Shown here: positions 1-7,681 of the stretch, one piece after another
How the letters are laid out: every line of letters begins with the position of its first letter
Position numbering within the stretch: position 1 is the first letter of the stretch
Origin: Candidatus Aminicenantes bacterium RBG_13_64_14
Lineage (GTDB): Bacteria > Acidobacteriota > Aminicenantia > Aminicenantales > Saccharicenantaceae
Length of the DNA stretch: 9,219 bases
Reading direction: 5' to 3'
Assembly: GCA_001773855.1 (NCBI GenBank)
Contig: MEXZ01000116.1
Location: 1 to 9,219, forward strand
Notes under the pieces: generated by a model
The model's input: the letters and a program-made list of their open reading frames with translations, nothing else
Told to the model about the DNA's origin: nothing
Databases searched by the model: none
Program-made: the position numbers and the translations under genes

Positions 1-630
1 GCCCTTGGTCGAAAAAGAGAGCATGGCCACGCGGGGTTCCTCGCCGGTGACGGCCTGGAAGTTCTTAGCCGAGGTCAGGGCGATGTCGGCGAGCTGGGCG
101 TCGGTCGGGTTGGGGACGACGGCGCAGTCGGCGTAGCAGAGGAGCTTCTCCGGAAAGACCATGATGAAGTAGCTGGAGACCGTCGAGATCCCGGGCGCCG
201 TGCCGACGGTGTGGATGGCGGCCCGGATGACGTCGCCCGTGGCCGAGATGTTGCCGCCGACGACGGCCGCGACCTTGCCGGTCTCGAGGAGCAGTCCGGC
301 CAAATAGAGGGGGCTCTTGGCCGCTTCGGCAGCCTGTTCGGGGGTCCAGCCCTTGGCCTTCCTCTTATTAAAGAGGAGGTCGACGAGTTCGTTCTTGCCT
401 TCGAACGTCAGCGGGTCGATGATCGGGATGGCGCCGATGGCCAGGCCGTTGTCTTTGGCGATTTTTTCGATGGCCGCCTTGTTGCCGACGAGCCAGGGCT
501 CGGCGATTCTCTTGTCCTTGAGCGTCAAGGCCGCCTTCAGGGTCCTCACATCCTCCGCGTCGGGGAAGGCGATCCGGAGGAACCTCTTGGCAGCCTTGTC
601 ACGGATGTCCTGGATGAATGTATTGCCCAT
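1..630 (-). CDS. pta: Phosphate acetyltransferase, N-terminal 210 residues (C-terminus beyond the window)
   Basis: Phosphotransacetylase interconverts acetyl-CoA and acetyl phosphate in the cytoplasm; with acetate kinase this gives ATP and acetate. The frame is open from the ATG at 630 to the left edge, so about the last third of a roughly 330-residue protein is missing. Family features visible: the N-terminal stretch [15 protein letters not shown], the core [16 protein letters not shown] (about residues 143-158), the acidic CAVVPNP segment, and [12 protein letters not shown] at the edge, all typical of the PTA_PTB family. There is no N-terminal DRTGG/CobB-like extension, so it is the short form. 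The start is backed by a Shine-Dalgarno AAGGAGC about 5 nt upstream. It lies 41 nt after the cyclic-nucleotide-fold gene with no visible terminator, so it is probably the distal gene of the redox operon. Phosphate butyryltransferase is the alternative; the TVGTAPG and LSFSTKG blocks favour Pta. Confidence 0.92.
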   Translation of the reverse strand, partial: MGNTFIQDIRDKAAKRFLRIAFPDAEDVRTLKAALTLKDKRIAEPWLVGNKAAIEKIAKDNGLAIGAIPIIDPLTFEGKNELVDLLFNKRKAKGWTPEQAAEAAKSPLYLAGLLLETGKVAAVVGGNISATGDVIRAAIHTVGTAPGISTVSSYFIMVFPEKLLCYADCAVVPNPTDAQLADIALTSAKNFQAVTGEEPRVAMLSFSTKG

Positions 631-671
631 ACGATGCTCCTTGATCAGGCGGGGCAGGTCAGCGCTCCATT

Positions 672-1163
672 TCAATTTTCGGGGACGGTGCTGGCCGGCC
701 TTTCATAGTCGACGATGGTCTGCAGCAGGTGCCTTCGCAGGGTGTCCAGGCGGCGGCTCAGGGCCCGGGCCACCCGCCTCATCACGACGAAGCCGACCTC
801 GGGTTCCTTCTCTAGGTATTCAAGAAAACGGGGGCCGTCGATAGCCACGGCTTTGACCTCGGTGACTGCTTCGGCCGAGCTGTTGTGATGGCCCTGGCCG
901 ACGACGGTGGAGAAACCAAACGCCTGGCCAGGGGTCTCGAGCGAAGCGAGCGCGACCGGCTCGGGCAGGGAGGAGGCGTGTACCGTCAGGCGGACCGTGC
1001 CCTTAAGGAGCAGGAAGGCCCATTCCGATGCCCGCTCCGGCGAAAAAATGATCTCGCCGGGCGCGTAGCTCCGCTCTTGAGACAGAGCCGCCACCGCTTC
1101 GAGGGCCCGTTCGGGCAGCCCTTCGAAAAGCTCCAGACCGGCCAGCGTTTTCTTGTCGACCAT
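672..1163 (-). CDS. Single-domain cyclic-nucleotide-binding-fold (Crp-like effector domain) protein, no DNA-binding domain
   Basis: The 163 residues form only a Crp/Fnr-type effector domain: N-terminal helices ([19 protein letters not shown]), a beta-roll with [14 protein letters not shown] (about residues 50-63), the turn [21 protein letters not shown] (79-99), then a long basic helix ([13 protein letters not shown], 127-139). No helix-turn-helix follows; Crp/Fnr regulators are about 200-230 residues. The phosphate-binding cassette departs from cAMP-binding Crp: the second Gly-Glu is Gly-Phe and the Arg that holds the cyclic phosphate is replaced (NSSAEA), so binding of cAMP is doubtful. A strong Shine-Dalgarno AAGGAGG, 5 nt before the ATG, fixes the start. 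It begins 23 nt after nfnB and precedes pta, so it is co-transcribed. I infer a sensory or regulatory partner of the redox enzymes or of Pta; its ligand is unknown. Confidence 0.85.
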   Translation of the reverse strand: MVDKKTLAGLELFEGLPERALEAVAALSQERSYAPGEIIFSPERASEWAFLLLKGTVRLTVHASSLPEPVALASLETPGQAFGFSTVVGQGHHNSSAEAVTEVKAVAIDGPRFLEYLEKEPEVGFVVMRRVARALSRRLDTLRRHLLQTIVDYERPASTVPEN

Positions 1164-1168
1164 GTCCG

Positions 1169-1175
1169 CCTCCTT
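1169..1175 (-). promoter_or_regulatory. Strong ribosome binding site of the cyclic-nucleotide-fold gene
   Basis: AAGGAGG on the minus strand, 5 nt before the ATG at 1163, is a full match to the anti-Shine-Dalgarno core. It is the strongest such site in the operon. Several upstream genes (nuoE, nuoF, nfnA) have poor sites and seem to rely on translational coupling or another start mode, so this gene may be translated independently and at a higher rate. Confidence 0.7.
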
Positions 1176-1186
1176 ATTTCGTCGGG

Positions 1187-2683
1187 TCAGCGACGGAGGT
1201 ATTTATCGATCTGGGCCGCCGCGACCCGCGCATCGCCCATGGCCAGAATGACCGTTGCCCCGCCGCGGATGATATCGCCTCCGGCATAGACGCCCGGGAG
1301 GCTGGTTGCCATCGTCGCCCAGTCGACTTCGACGTTCGCCCATTTGCCCATCTTGAGCCCCGGCGTCGTCTGGGGAATGAGAGGATTCGGACTCTGGCCG
1401 ATGGCGCAGACGGCGAGGTCGACTTCGATCGTATATTCGGAGCCCTCGATCGGTACGGGACGGCGGCGGCCCGAGGCATCCGGCTCTCCCAGCCCCATTT
1501 TCTGACATTCCATGGCCCGGAGATGGCCGTAGTTGTCGCCGAAATAACGGATGGGCGTCGTCAGGAGCTGGAACTCGATCCCCTCCTCCTCGGCATGGTG
1601 GATCTCCTCGGTCCGGGCGGGCATTTCGGTTCTCGACCGGCGATAGACGATGACGGCGCGTTCGGCGCCCAGGCGCTTGGCCGTCCGGACCGAATCCATG
1701 GCCACGTTCCCCCCGCCGATGACCGCGGCCGTCTTGGCTTGGAAAACGGGCGTGTCGTAGGCGGGAAACGCATAGGCCCGCATGAGGTTGACCCGAGTCA
1801 AGTATTCGTTGGCCGAATAGACGCCGACGAGGTTCTCGCCGGGGATCTTCATGAAATTGGGCAGCCCCGCGCCCGACCCGATGAAAAAGGCCTCATAGCC
1901 ATCGTTTCTCAGGTCGTCGATGGTCGCGGTCATGCCCACGACGAAGCTTGTCCGGATGTCGACGCCGAGACGCCTGAGGTAGTCGACCTCGGCCTTGAGA
2001 ATGGCTTTGGGGAGCCGGAATTCCGGAATGCCGTAGATGAGTACGCCGCCGGATTCATGGAGGGCCTCGAAAACCGTGACCTTGTGCCCGAGCTTAGCCA
2101 GGTCGCCGGCCACGGTCAGTCCGGCCGGGCCGGCGCCGATGACGGCCACTTTCTTGCCGGTCGGCGGGAGGAGGGGCGGGATGTTGATCGAGCCGCTCAG
2201 CCGCTCGAAATCGGAGGCGAACCGCTCCAGGTTCCCGATGGCCACGGGGACGCCGGAGGCTTTCTTCATGGCGCAGAGTTCCTCGCACTGGGTTTCCTGC
2301 GGACAGACGCGGCCGCAGATGGCCGGCAGGGAGTTGGTTTCCTTGAGCTTCCAGGCGGCGGCCAGGAATTCACCCCGCTCGATGAGCTTGACGAAACTGG
2401 GGATGTCGATCGCGACCGGACAGCCTGCGATGCACTGGGGGTTGGCGCAGTCGAGACAGCGGCGGGCCTCAGCTTGGGCCATGTCCTGCGTCAGGCCGAG
2501 GTTGACCTCCTTGAAGTCCTTGTTCCGTTCGCCGGCCGGCCGCTCCGGCATCTTCTGGCGGACCTGCTTCATCCGGTCTTTGGGCGGGACGGCCTTGCGC
2601 AGGTCTTTCCGCCAGTCTTTTTCGAACTCCGCCCTCAGCTTCTCCTTCAGCTCCGGGGCCAGTTCTTTCTTTTCCTCGGCCAT
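1187..2683 (-). CDS. nfnB: NfnB: NADPH-binding large subunit of electron-bifurcating NADH/ferredoxin:NADP+ transhydrogenase (GltD-like)
   Basis: The 498 residues have the usual NfnB layout. An N-terminal two-[4Fe-4S] domain carries Cys76, 79, 84, 88 and then CGRVCPQETQCEELC (Cys123, 127, 133, 137). The first FAD-binding Rossmann motif is GAGPAGLT (183-190). The NADP(H) domain has GGGNVAMDSVRTAKRLGAE (323-341) followed by YRRSRTEMPAR (347-357), whose arginines fit the 2'-phosphate of NADPH. The FAD-closing motif is YAGGDIIRGGATVILAMGDA (466-485). In the Nfn family this subunit holds the bifurcating FAD and exchanges hydride with NADPH, sending electrons to ferredoxin and, through NfnA, to NAD. 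A stand-alone glutamate synthase small subunit has the same fold; the adjacent nfnA makes NfnB the better name. It follows nfnA by 18 nt. All expected motifs are intact. In Stn (StnC) this module is fused to a NuoG-like domain; here it is separate. Confidence 0.93.
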   Translation of the reverse strand: MAEEKKELAPELKEKLRAEFEKDWRKDLRKAVPPKDRMKQVRQKMPERPAGERNKDFKEVNLGLTQDMAQAEARRCLDCANPQCIAGCPVAIDIPSFVKLIERGEFLAAAWKLKETNSLPAICGRVCPQETQCEELCAMKKASGVPVAIGNLERFASDFERLSGSINIPPLLPPTGKKVAVIGAGPAGLTVAGDLAKLGHKVTVFEALHESGGVLIYGIPEFRLPKAILKAEVDYLRRLGVDIRTSFVVGMTATIDDLRNDGYEAFFIGSGAGLPNFMKIPGENLVGVYSANEYLTRVNLMRAYAFPAYDTPVFQAKTAAVIGGGNVAMDSVRTAKRLGAERAVIVYRRSRTEMPARTEEIHHAEEEGIEFQLLTTPIRYFGDNYGHLRAMECQKMGLGEPDASGRRRPVPIEGSEYTIEVDLAVCAIGQSPNPLIPQTTPGLKMGKWANVEVDWATMATSLPGVYAGGDIIRGGATVILAMGDARVAAAQIDKYLRR

Positions 2684-2701
2684 GTCTTTCCGTCCCTCGT
2701 C

Positions 2702-3535
2702 CTAGGGAAGCTCGGTCTCCTCGTAGCGGCAGAGCGACCGGACCTCGTCGTCGAAATAGGATTTCCGGCGTATGAACAGTTCCTCCCAATCCACCTCGTG
2801 GGCGTCGAAGTCCGGTCCGTCGACGCAGGCGAACTTCGTCTTGCCCGCGGCCGTGCAGCGGCAGGCGCCGCACATGCCTGTGCCGTCGACCATGATAGGG
2901 TTCAGGCTGACGATCGTCTTGATGCCCAGCGGCTTCGTGGCCTGGGCGCAGGCGTACATGAGATAGGTGCAGCCGACGGCGATGACGCGAGCGACCGGGG
3001 CCTCCGCCTTCAGGGTATCTTCGAGCGGCCGGGGAATGAAGTCCTTGGAGGCCAGGGCGTGATCGCGCGAGGAGAAAAGGACCCTGTCACAGACCGATTG
3101 GTAGCGGTCCTTCCAGTAGACCAGGTAGTCCGCTTTGGCATCGATCACGGCGATGACCTTGTTTCCGGCGGCCTTGAGGGCCCGGGCGGTCGGCCAGAGG
3201 GCGCCGATCCCGAAGCAGCCGGCGGCCAGGACGACTGTCCCGAACGACGCGATCTCGGAGGGCCGGCCGAGCGGACCGACGAAGACCGGGACCTCATTGC
3301 CGGCCTTGAGGGCGGCCAGCTTACGGGTCGACGTCCCGACGACCAGGAAAACGGCCGTGACCGAGCCGCGTTCGACGTCCCAGTCGGCGATGGACAGCGG
3401 GATCCGTTCGCCCCGCTCGTCGGGCATGATGATGACGAATTGTCCCGGCCGGCATTTCCGGGCCACTTCGGGAGCGTGGACCTCGAGGAGATGCAGGTTG
3501 GGCACGAGTCGTCTTTGGTCAAGTATTTTCGGCAT
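2702..3535 (-). CDS. nfnA: NfnA: NADH-binding FAD/[2Fe-2S] small subunit of electron-bifurcating transhydrogenase
   Basis: The 277-residue protein matches the ferredoxin-NADP reductase-like small subunit of Nfn (also annotated sulfide or dihydroorotate dehydrogenase-like FAD/NAD-binding protein). FAD site: RIPLSIADWD (44-53). NAD(H) site: AAGCFGIGALWP (104-115). The [2Fe-2S] segment near the C-terminus, MVDGTGMCGACRCTAAGKTK, supplies Asp217, Cys222, Cys225 and, after it, Cys237. This is the unusual Asp-plus-three-Cys ligand set and spacing known for NfnA. The conserved tail FACVDGPDFDAHEVDWEELF follows. The middle segment after the NAD site (IDAKADYLVYWKDRYQSV) looks more divergent than the ends. 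The ATG shares one base with the TAA of the NuoG-like gene (TAATG), implying coupled translation. All cofactor residues are present, so a working NfnAB pair is expected beside the NuoEF-like module. Confidence 0.93.
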   Translation of the reverse strand: MPKILDQRRLVPNLHLLEVHAPEVARKCRPGQFVIIMPDERGERIPLSIADWDVERGSVTAVFLVVGTSTRKLAALKAGNEVPVFVGPLGRPSEIASFGTVVLAAGCFGIGALWPTARALKAAGNKVIAVIDAKADYLVYWKDRYQSVCDRVLFSSRDHALASKDFIPRPLEDTLKAEAPVARVIAVGCTYLMYACAQATKPLGIKTIVSLNPIMVDGTGMCGACRCTAAGKTKFACVDGPDFDAHEVDWEELFIRRKSYFDDEVRSLCRYEETELP

Positions 3536-5829
3536 TACCGTCCCCGCACGAGCTTCAGGCTTTTATGTTCCCGGGCCAAGTTCAAACCTTTATAATTGTC
3601 CGGGTCCCAAGGGGTTGCGGGCGGCTGATGCGTGTCCCCGCCGCGGCAGGAATTCCTGTCGAGGAACGCGCCCGTGCCGGCCGGCTCCTCGACTAGGAAC
3701 CGGTCGACGGGAGGACATTCCCCGGCGGGCATTGTCCCGAAGGCGGGGATGGCAGCGGCCAGCTCATCGCGGACGTCCTCCGCCGACTCGTACCCGAAGT
3801 CCAAAGCTCCGAGCCCGGCGGCCAGTTTTTTCACGATCCACCATCCCGGTTTTGCCTCGCCGAGGGGCGCGATGGCCGGGCCGGAGACTTGGATCCGCCC
3901 TTCGACATTGACCAGCGTGCCCGCCGCCTCGAAGGCCGTCGCTTCGGGCAGGACGATGTCCGCCGCCTCCGTATTCTCGTCGCTATAACTCCCCTGGATG
4001 ATGACCAGCTCCGCCGTTCCCGGCTCGAGCTTACGATGGGGTCCGGCGATGTAAAGGGCGCGTGGACCGGGCTTTCCGGATCCTCCCGGTCCTCCCGCCG
4101 GCCGGGAGAACCGGGCGGCAAAGGCCGCGGCGATCCCAAGGCCGCCTCGCGTATTGGCTTCCCGGTCGAGCGGTACGAGGCGAGCTCCGGAGAGCCGGGC
4201 CAGATCCCAAAGAACGGCCAGCCGGTTCGGCTCTTCATCCCCGCTGATAAAACCGGGGCCGAAGAGGAAAAGAGGCGCACTGGACGAAAAGAGCCGGCGG
4301 GAGAATTCCAGGAGTATTTTTGGGGGGATCGCCAGCGTGCGGGCGGCCTTGGCCGAATCGACCGGGCCGGAAAATTCCCTGAATTCTCTGATCCTGTCGG
4401 CCTTGATCAACGTCCCCTCGGACGCTTTGAGGGCCAGTGCCGCGAGGGCCTTGAAGAACAGTTCCTCTTTGCCCTGCGGTATTCGGATTTCCAGTGTGTT
4501 CCCCGGCGAGGGCCGAGCGCCGGCGGGAGCGAGGCGGGCCACGGCGGCACCGTTTTCGACAGCCTTATGGACTTCGAGTCCGACGATCGGCTGCAGAACC
4601 GGCAGGTCCTCGCCGAGGACAAGAATCACTCCGGCGAGGCCGACGTCGGCCATGCGGAAGTTCAAAGGAAAAGCGGACTGGCCTGAGGCCCGGCCGATTT
4701 CGCTGAGCGTCCCGGCCGCGGAGCCGGTCCAGGAGCCGGCCAACCCCGGCGCTTTCAGGACTTCGGCGGCGAACTTGTGCAGGACGAAGAGGTCCTCGCA
4801 CGAGCTCTGGGCCGAAGCGGCGACGGCCACATTGCCGGGGCAAAAACCAGTTAGCCGGGCCGCCGCGAACGCCAGGGCTTCGTCCCAAGAAGCTTCCCGG
4901 AGAGAATCGTTTTCCCGGATGAGCGGTTTGAGCAGGCGGCGGGGATGGTAAACGGCGGGCCGGGCCAGGAACCTTCCTCGGACGCAGGCCTGGCCGCGAT
5001 TCACGCGCCCTTTCGGGTCGGGAACCGTATTCATGATCCGGCCGTCCCTCAGTCCGACGGTCAGACCGCAGCCCTGTCCGCACAGCGGGCATACGATTTT
5101 CTTTTCGCTTTCGGCAAGGTGGTCGTAGCGCGACGCCCGGTCCGCCAGCGACCCGGTCGGGCAGGCGTCGACGCAGGAGCCGCAGAACTGGCAGCCGGAT
5201 TCGAGCAGCCGCCGGTCGAGAGCCGTGCCGATCACAGTCCCGGAACCCCGGGAAACGAACGTGAGGACGGAAGCGCCGCGGATCTCCCGGCAAACCCGGA
5301 CGCAGCGCCCGCAGAGAATACAGAGGCTGTTGTCCCGGTCGATGAACGGGTCGTCGCGCCGGACCTCGCCGGGACGACGATGGCTGGGGAAGGGGACGAC
5401 GTCGAGGCCTATCGCCCCAACCACCCGCTGGAGCTGGCAGCGCCCGTTGGCCGGACAGAGGACACAGCCCGTGACCTCGCCCGTCTTCCGGATCGTGGAC
5501 TTGTAATCGTCGCAGGAGGCTTTTTCCGAGCAGATGAGACAGGCGTGGGGGTGTTCGGCCAGGATGAGCTCGAGGATGCCCCGCCGCAGGGCCACGAGCT
5601 CCGGGGTCGCCGTGCGGACGACCAGGCCCTCCTCCGCGGCCGTGCTGCAGGCCGGGACAAAGCCTTTCCGTCCTTGGACTTCGACGAGGCAGAGGCGGCA
5701 GGCGGCGTAGGGTTCGAGGCCGGGATGCTCGCAGAGCGACGGCACGAAGATCCCGTTGGCGTTGGCGACTTCAAGGAGCGTGGGACGCCCTTCGAAAGCG
5801 ATGGCGCGGCCGTCGATAGTCAGGGTCAT
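3535..5829 (-). CDS. NuoG-like multi-cluster iron-sulfur protein with degenerate molybdopterin-oxidoreductase domain
   Basis: The 764 residues hold, in order: a plant-type [2Fe-2S] domain (Cys33, 44, 47, 61); a NuoG-type His-ligated site, H93-x3-C97-x2-C100-x5-C106; an extra cysteine group (Cys122, 125, 131) resembling a second copy; two [4Fe-4S] sets (Cys170, 173, 176, 180 and 213, 216, 219, 223); and a molybdopterin-oxidoreductase N-terminal cluster (CPLCGQGCG, Cys247, 250, 254, then Cys282). A molybdopterin-fold region follows to about 680. The catalytic Cys/Sec-His of formate dehydrogenase is absent: the aligned stretch (about 361-375) reads PGLAGSWTGSAAGTL. The usual Lys after the fourth cluster cysteine is Arg284. 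The C-terminal dinucleotide-binding domain is missing. I infer an electron wire, not a formate oxidase. The ATG at 5829 is chosen because it makes a 4-nt ATGA overlap with nuoF and begins the ferredoxin domain; upstream in-frame codons lie inside nuoF and look non-coding. Confidence 0.88.
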   Translation of the reverse strand: MTLTIDGRAIAFEGRPTLLEVANANGIFVPSLCEHPGLEPYAACRLCLVEVQGRKGFVPACSTAAEEGLVVRTATPELVALRRGILELILAEHPHACLICSEKASCDDYKSTIRKTGEVTGCVLCPANGRCQLQRVVGAIGLDVVPFPSHRRPGEVRRDDPFIDRDNSLCILCGRCVRVCREIRGASVLTFVSRGSGTVIGTALDRRLLESGCQFCGSCVDACPTGSLADRASRYDHLAESEKKIVCPLCGQGCGLTVGLRDGRIMNTVPDPKGRVNRGQACVRGRFLARPAVYHPRRLLKPLIRENDSLREASWDEALAFAAARLTGFCPGNVAVAASAQSSCEDLFVLHKFAAEVLKAPGLAGSWTGSAAGTLSEIGRASGQSAFPLNFRMADVGLAGVILVLGEDLPVLQPIVGLEVHKAVENGAAVARLAPAGARPSPGNTLEIRIPQGKEELFFKALAALALKASEGTLIKADRIREFREFSGPVDSAKAARTLAIPPKILLEFSRRLFSSSAPLFLFGPGFISGDEEPNRLAVLWDLARLSGARLVPLDREANTRGGLGIAAAFAARFSRPAGGPGGSGKPGPRALYIAGPHRKLEPGTAELVIIQGSYSDENTEAADIVLPEATAFEAAGTLVNVEGRIQVSGPAIAPLGEAKPGWWIVKKLAAGLGALDFGYESAEDVRDELAAAIPAFGTMPAGECPPVDRFLVEEPAGTGAFLDRNSCRGGDTHQPPATPWDPDNYKGLNLAREHKSLKLVRGR

Positions 5830-7679
5830 GGCCCCGTCCTGGCCGGGATCTCTCCGACAAGGGCCCGTCCCTCTTCTCCCGTGGTTTTCATGACGGCCTG
5901 GATTTTCGCCGGGCAGACGCTGAGACAGGCCCCGCATTTGATGCAGGCGGCCTGATCGATGACATGGACTTTTTTCCGTTCCCCGGAGATGGCGTTCACC
6001 GGGCAGCTCTTCAGGCAGAGGAGACAACCGACGCATTTCTCGGGGTCGATGAAGTAAGTGATCAGGTTCTTGCAGACTCGGGCCGGGCAGGTCCGGTCGA
6101 CGATATGGGCGAGGTACTCATCGTGGAAATAGCGCAACGTGGAAAGGACAGGATTCGGGGCCGTTTGCCCCAGTCCGCAGAGGGACCCCTGTTTCACCGT
6201 CAGGGCGAGGGCTTCCAGTTTCTTGATGTCCTCGAGGCTGCCCTCCCCAGCCGCGATCCTGGCCAGGATCGCGGCCATCTGGCGCGTGCCGATCCGGCAG
6301 GGAGAGCATTTCCCGCAGGATTCCTCCTGCGTGAATCGTAGGAAATAGAGGGCGATGTCCACCATACAGGTGTCCTCGTCCATGACGATCATACCGCCAG
6401 AGCCCATCATGGCCCCCGCCTGGGTCAGGCTTTCATAATCGATGGGTAAGTCGAGAAGCTCCTTGGGGATGCAGCCGCCCGACGGGCCGCCGATCTGGAC
6501 CGCTTTGAACTCACGGCCCTTGGGGATGCCGCCGCCGATAGCGAAGACGATGTCGCGCAGGCGGATGCCCATGGGGACTTCCACGAGTCCGGTATTGTTG
6601 ATCTTGCCGACGAGCGAAAAGATCTTCGTGCCTTTGCTCGTCTCGGTTCCCAAGCTTGAAAACCAGGCGGAACCACGGCGGATGATGGAGGGGACGTTGG
6701 CCCAGGTCTCGACATTGTTGATCACGGTCGGCTGTCCCCAGAGGCCGTGCTGAGCAGGGTAGGGAGGCCTCTGCCGGGGATAGGCCCGCTGGCCTTCGAT
6801 GGAGGCGATCAAAGCCGTCTCCTCGCCCGAAACGAAGGCGCCGGCGCCCCGGACGATTTCGAGGTCGAAGTCGAATCCGGTCCCCAGGATGTCTTTGCCC
6901 AACAGGCCCATTTCACGGGCTTGCTGAAGGGCGATGCTGACGCGTGAGACGGCCAGGGGGTACTCGTCGCGGATATAGATGAATCCCCTGGCCGCGCCGA
7001 TCGCCTTGGCACCGATGATCATCCCCTCCAGGACGGCGTGGGGGTCGGCTTCGAGGACGGATCGGTCCATGAACGCCCCCGGGTCCCCTTCGTCGCCATT
7101 ACAGATCAAGTACTTGGGCGCACTTGGTTGCCGCCGGCAGAGGTCCCACTTCCGGCCCGTGGGGAAGCCGGCGCCGCCCCGCCCCCTCAATCCTGCCGCG
7201 CTGATCTCCGCGACGACGGCCTCGGGCGTCATGTTCGCCAGGGCCTTGGCCGCGGCCTCGTAGCCGTCGTAAGCGATATACTCTTCGATTTTTTCCGGGT
7301 CGATGCGGCCCCGGTTCCTCAGGACGATCAGCCGCTGGTGCTTGAAGAACTCGATATCGGCCATTTTGGGCACCGGCGCGCCCGCCGCCGGCGGGACGTA
7401 CATGAGCTTCCGGACGGGACGTCCTTTTAACAGATGCTCCTCGACGAGGAGAGGGACGTCCTCGACGGTGAGGCGCTGGTAGAAGATGCCGTCGGGATGG
7501 ACCATGAGGATCGGCCCTCTTTCACAGAACCCGTTGCAGCCGGTGGCGACGACGAGGACCTCGTCGCCGAGCCCCCGCCGGGCGACTTCCTTCTCCAGGG
7601 CGTCCTTGAACGCGAAGGCGCCGCAGGAGACGCATCCTGTTCCGGCGCAGACGAGCAGATGAGTCCGGTAGGTTGGCAC
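5826..7679 (-). CDS. nuoF: NuoF/HydB-like NADH-binding FMN subunit of a bifurcating oxidoreductase
   Basis: At 617 residues it has the HydB-type architecture, longer than respiratory NuoF. An N-terminal thioredoxin-like [2Fe-2S] domain carries Cys11, Cys16, Cys48, Cys52. The NuoF core has GRGGAGFPTGRKW (166-178) and CNGDEGDPGAFMDR (193-206) for FMN and NADH, and a [4Fe-4S] site ESCGKCSPCRIGT with Cys455, 458, 461 and 501. The C-terminus adds a CPARVC pair (531, 536) and a two-cluster ferredoxin (Cys549, 552, 555, 559 and 579, 582, 585, 589). In HydABC and Stn enzymes this subunit holds the FMN where NADH electrons are split towards ferredoxin. The start is GTG, 2 nt after the nuoE stop, with no clear Shine-Dalgarno; the early Cys11-Cys16 motif leaves no room for a later start. 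The stop overlaps the next ATG as ATGA. It acts in the cytoplasm; no membrane segments are seen. Confidence 0.94.
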   Translation of the reverse strand: MPTYRTHLLVCAGTGCVSCGAFAFKDALEKEVARRGLGDEVLVVATGCNGFCERGPILMVHPDGIFYQRLTVEDVPLLVEEHLLKGRPVRKLMYVPPAAGAPVPKMADIEFFKHQRLIVLRNRGRIDPEKIEEYIAYDGYEAAAKALANMTPEAVVAEISAAGLRGRGGAGFPTGRKWDLCRRQPSAPKYLICNGDEGDPGAFMDRSVLEADPHAVLEGMIIGAKAIGAARGFIYIRDEYPLAVSRVSIALQQAREMGLLGKDILGTGFDFDLEIVRGAGAFVSGEETALIASIEGQRAYPRQRPPYPAQHGLWGQPTVINNVETWANVPSIIRRGSAWFSSLGTETSKGTKIFSLVGKINNTGLVEVPMGIRLRDIVFAIGGGIPKGREFKAVQIGGPSGGCIPKELLDLPIDYESLTQAGAMMGSGGMIVMDEDTCMVDIALYFLRFTQEESCGKCSPCRIGTRQMAAILARIAAGEGSLEDIKKLEALALTVKQGSLCGLGQTAPNPVLSTLRYFHDEYLAHIVDRTCPARVCKNLITYFIDPEKCVGCLLCLKSCPVNAISGERKKVHVIDQAACIKCGACLSVCPAKIQAVMKTTGEEGRALVGEIPARTGP

Positions 7680-7681
7680 GG

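Noticed and set aside
631..671. Possible terminator between the cyclic-nucleotide-fold gene and pta
   Set aside because: No stable hairpin followed by a T run can be seen in these 41 nt.
1523..3595. Long plus-strand open frame (690 codons) opposite nfnA and nfnB
   Set aside because: It is an antisense shadow of two clear conserved genes. Its translation is rich in Gly, Asp, Arg and Ala with no domain, as expected where GC-rich third positions remove stops on the other strand.
3535..5829. Reading the NuoG-like protein as a formate dehydrogenase or as the [FeFe]-hydrogenase subunit
   Set aside because: There is no Cys or in-frame TGA (Sec) at the catalytic position and no H-cluster motifs such as TSCCPxW. 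The C-terminal cofactor domain is missing.
4945..5955. Plus-strand open frame of 336 codons opposite the NuoG-like gene
   Set aside because: Same antisense effect; the minus-strand reading has the full set of cysteine motifs, and this one has no recognisable motif and no promoter or ribosome site.
5830..6036. Upstream extension of the NuoG-like gene by 69 codons
   Set aside because: The extension lies wholly inside the nuoF ferredoxin domain in another frame and is Arg/Gly-rich noise. The ATG at 5829, with its ATGA overlap, begins the ferredoxin domain.
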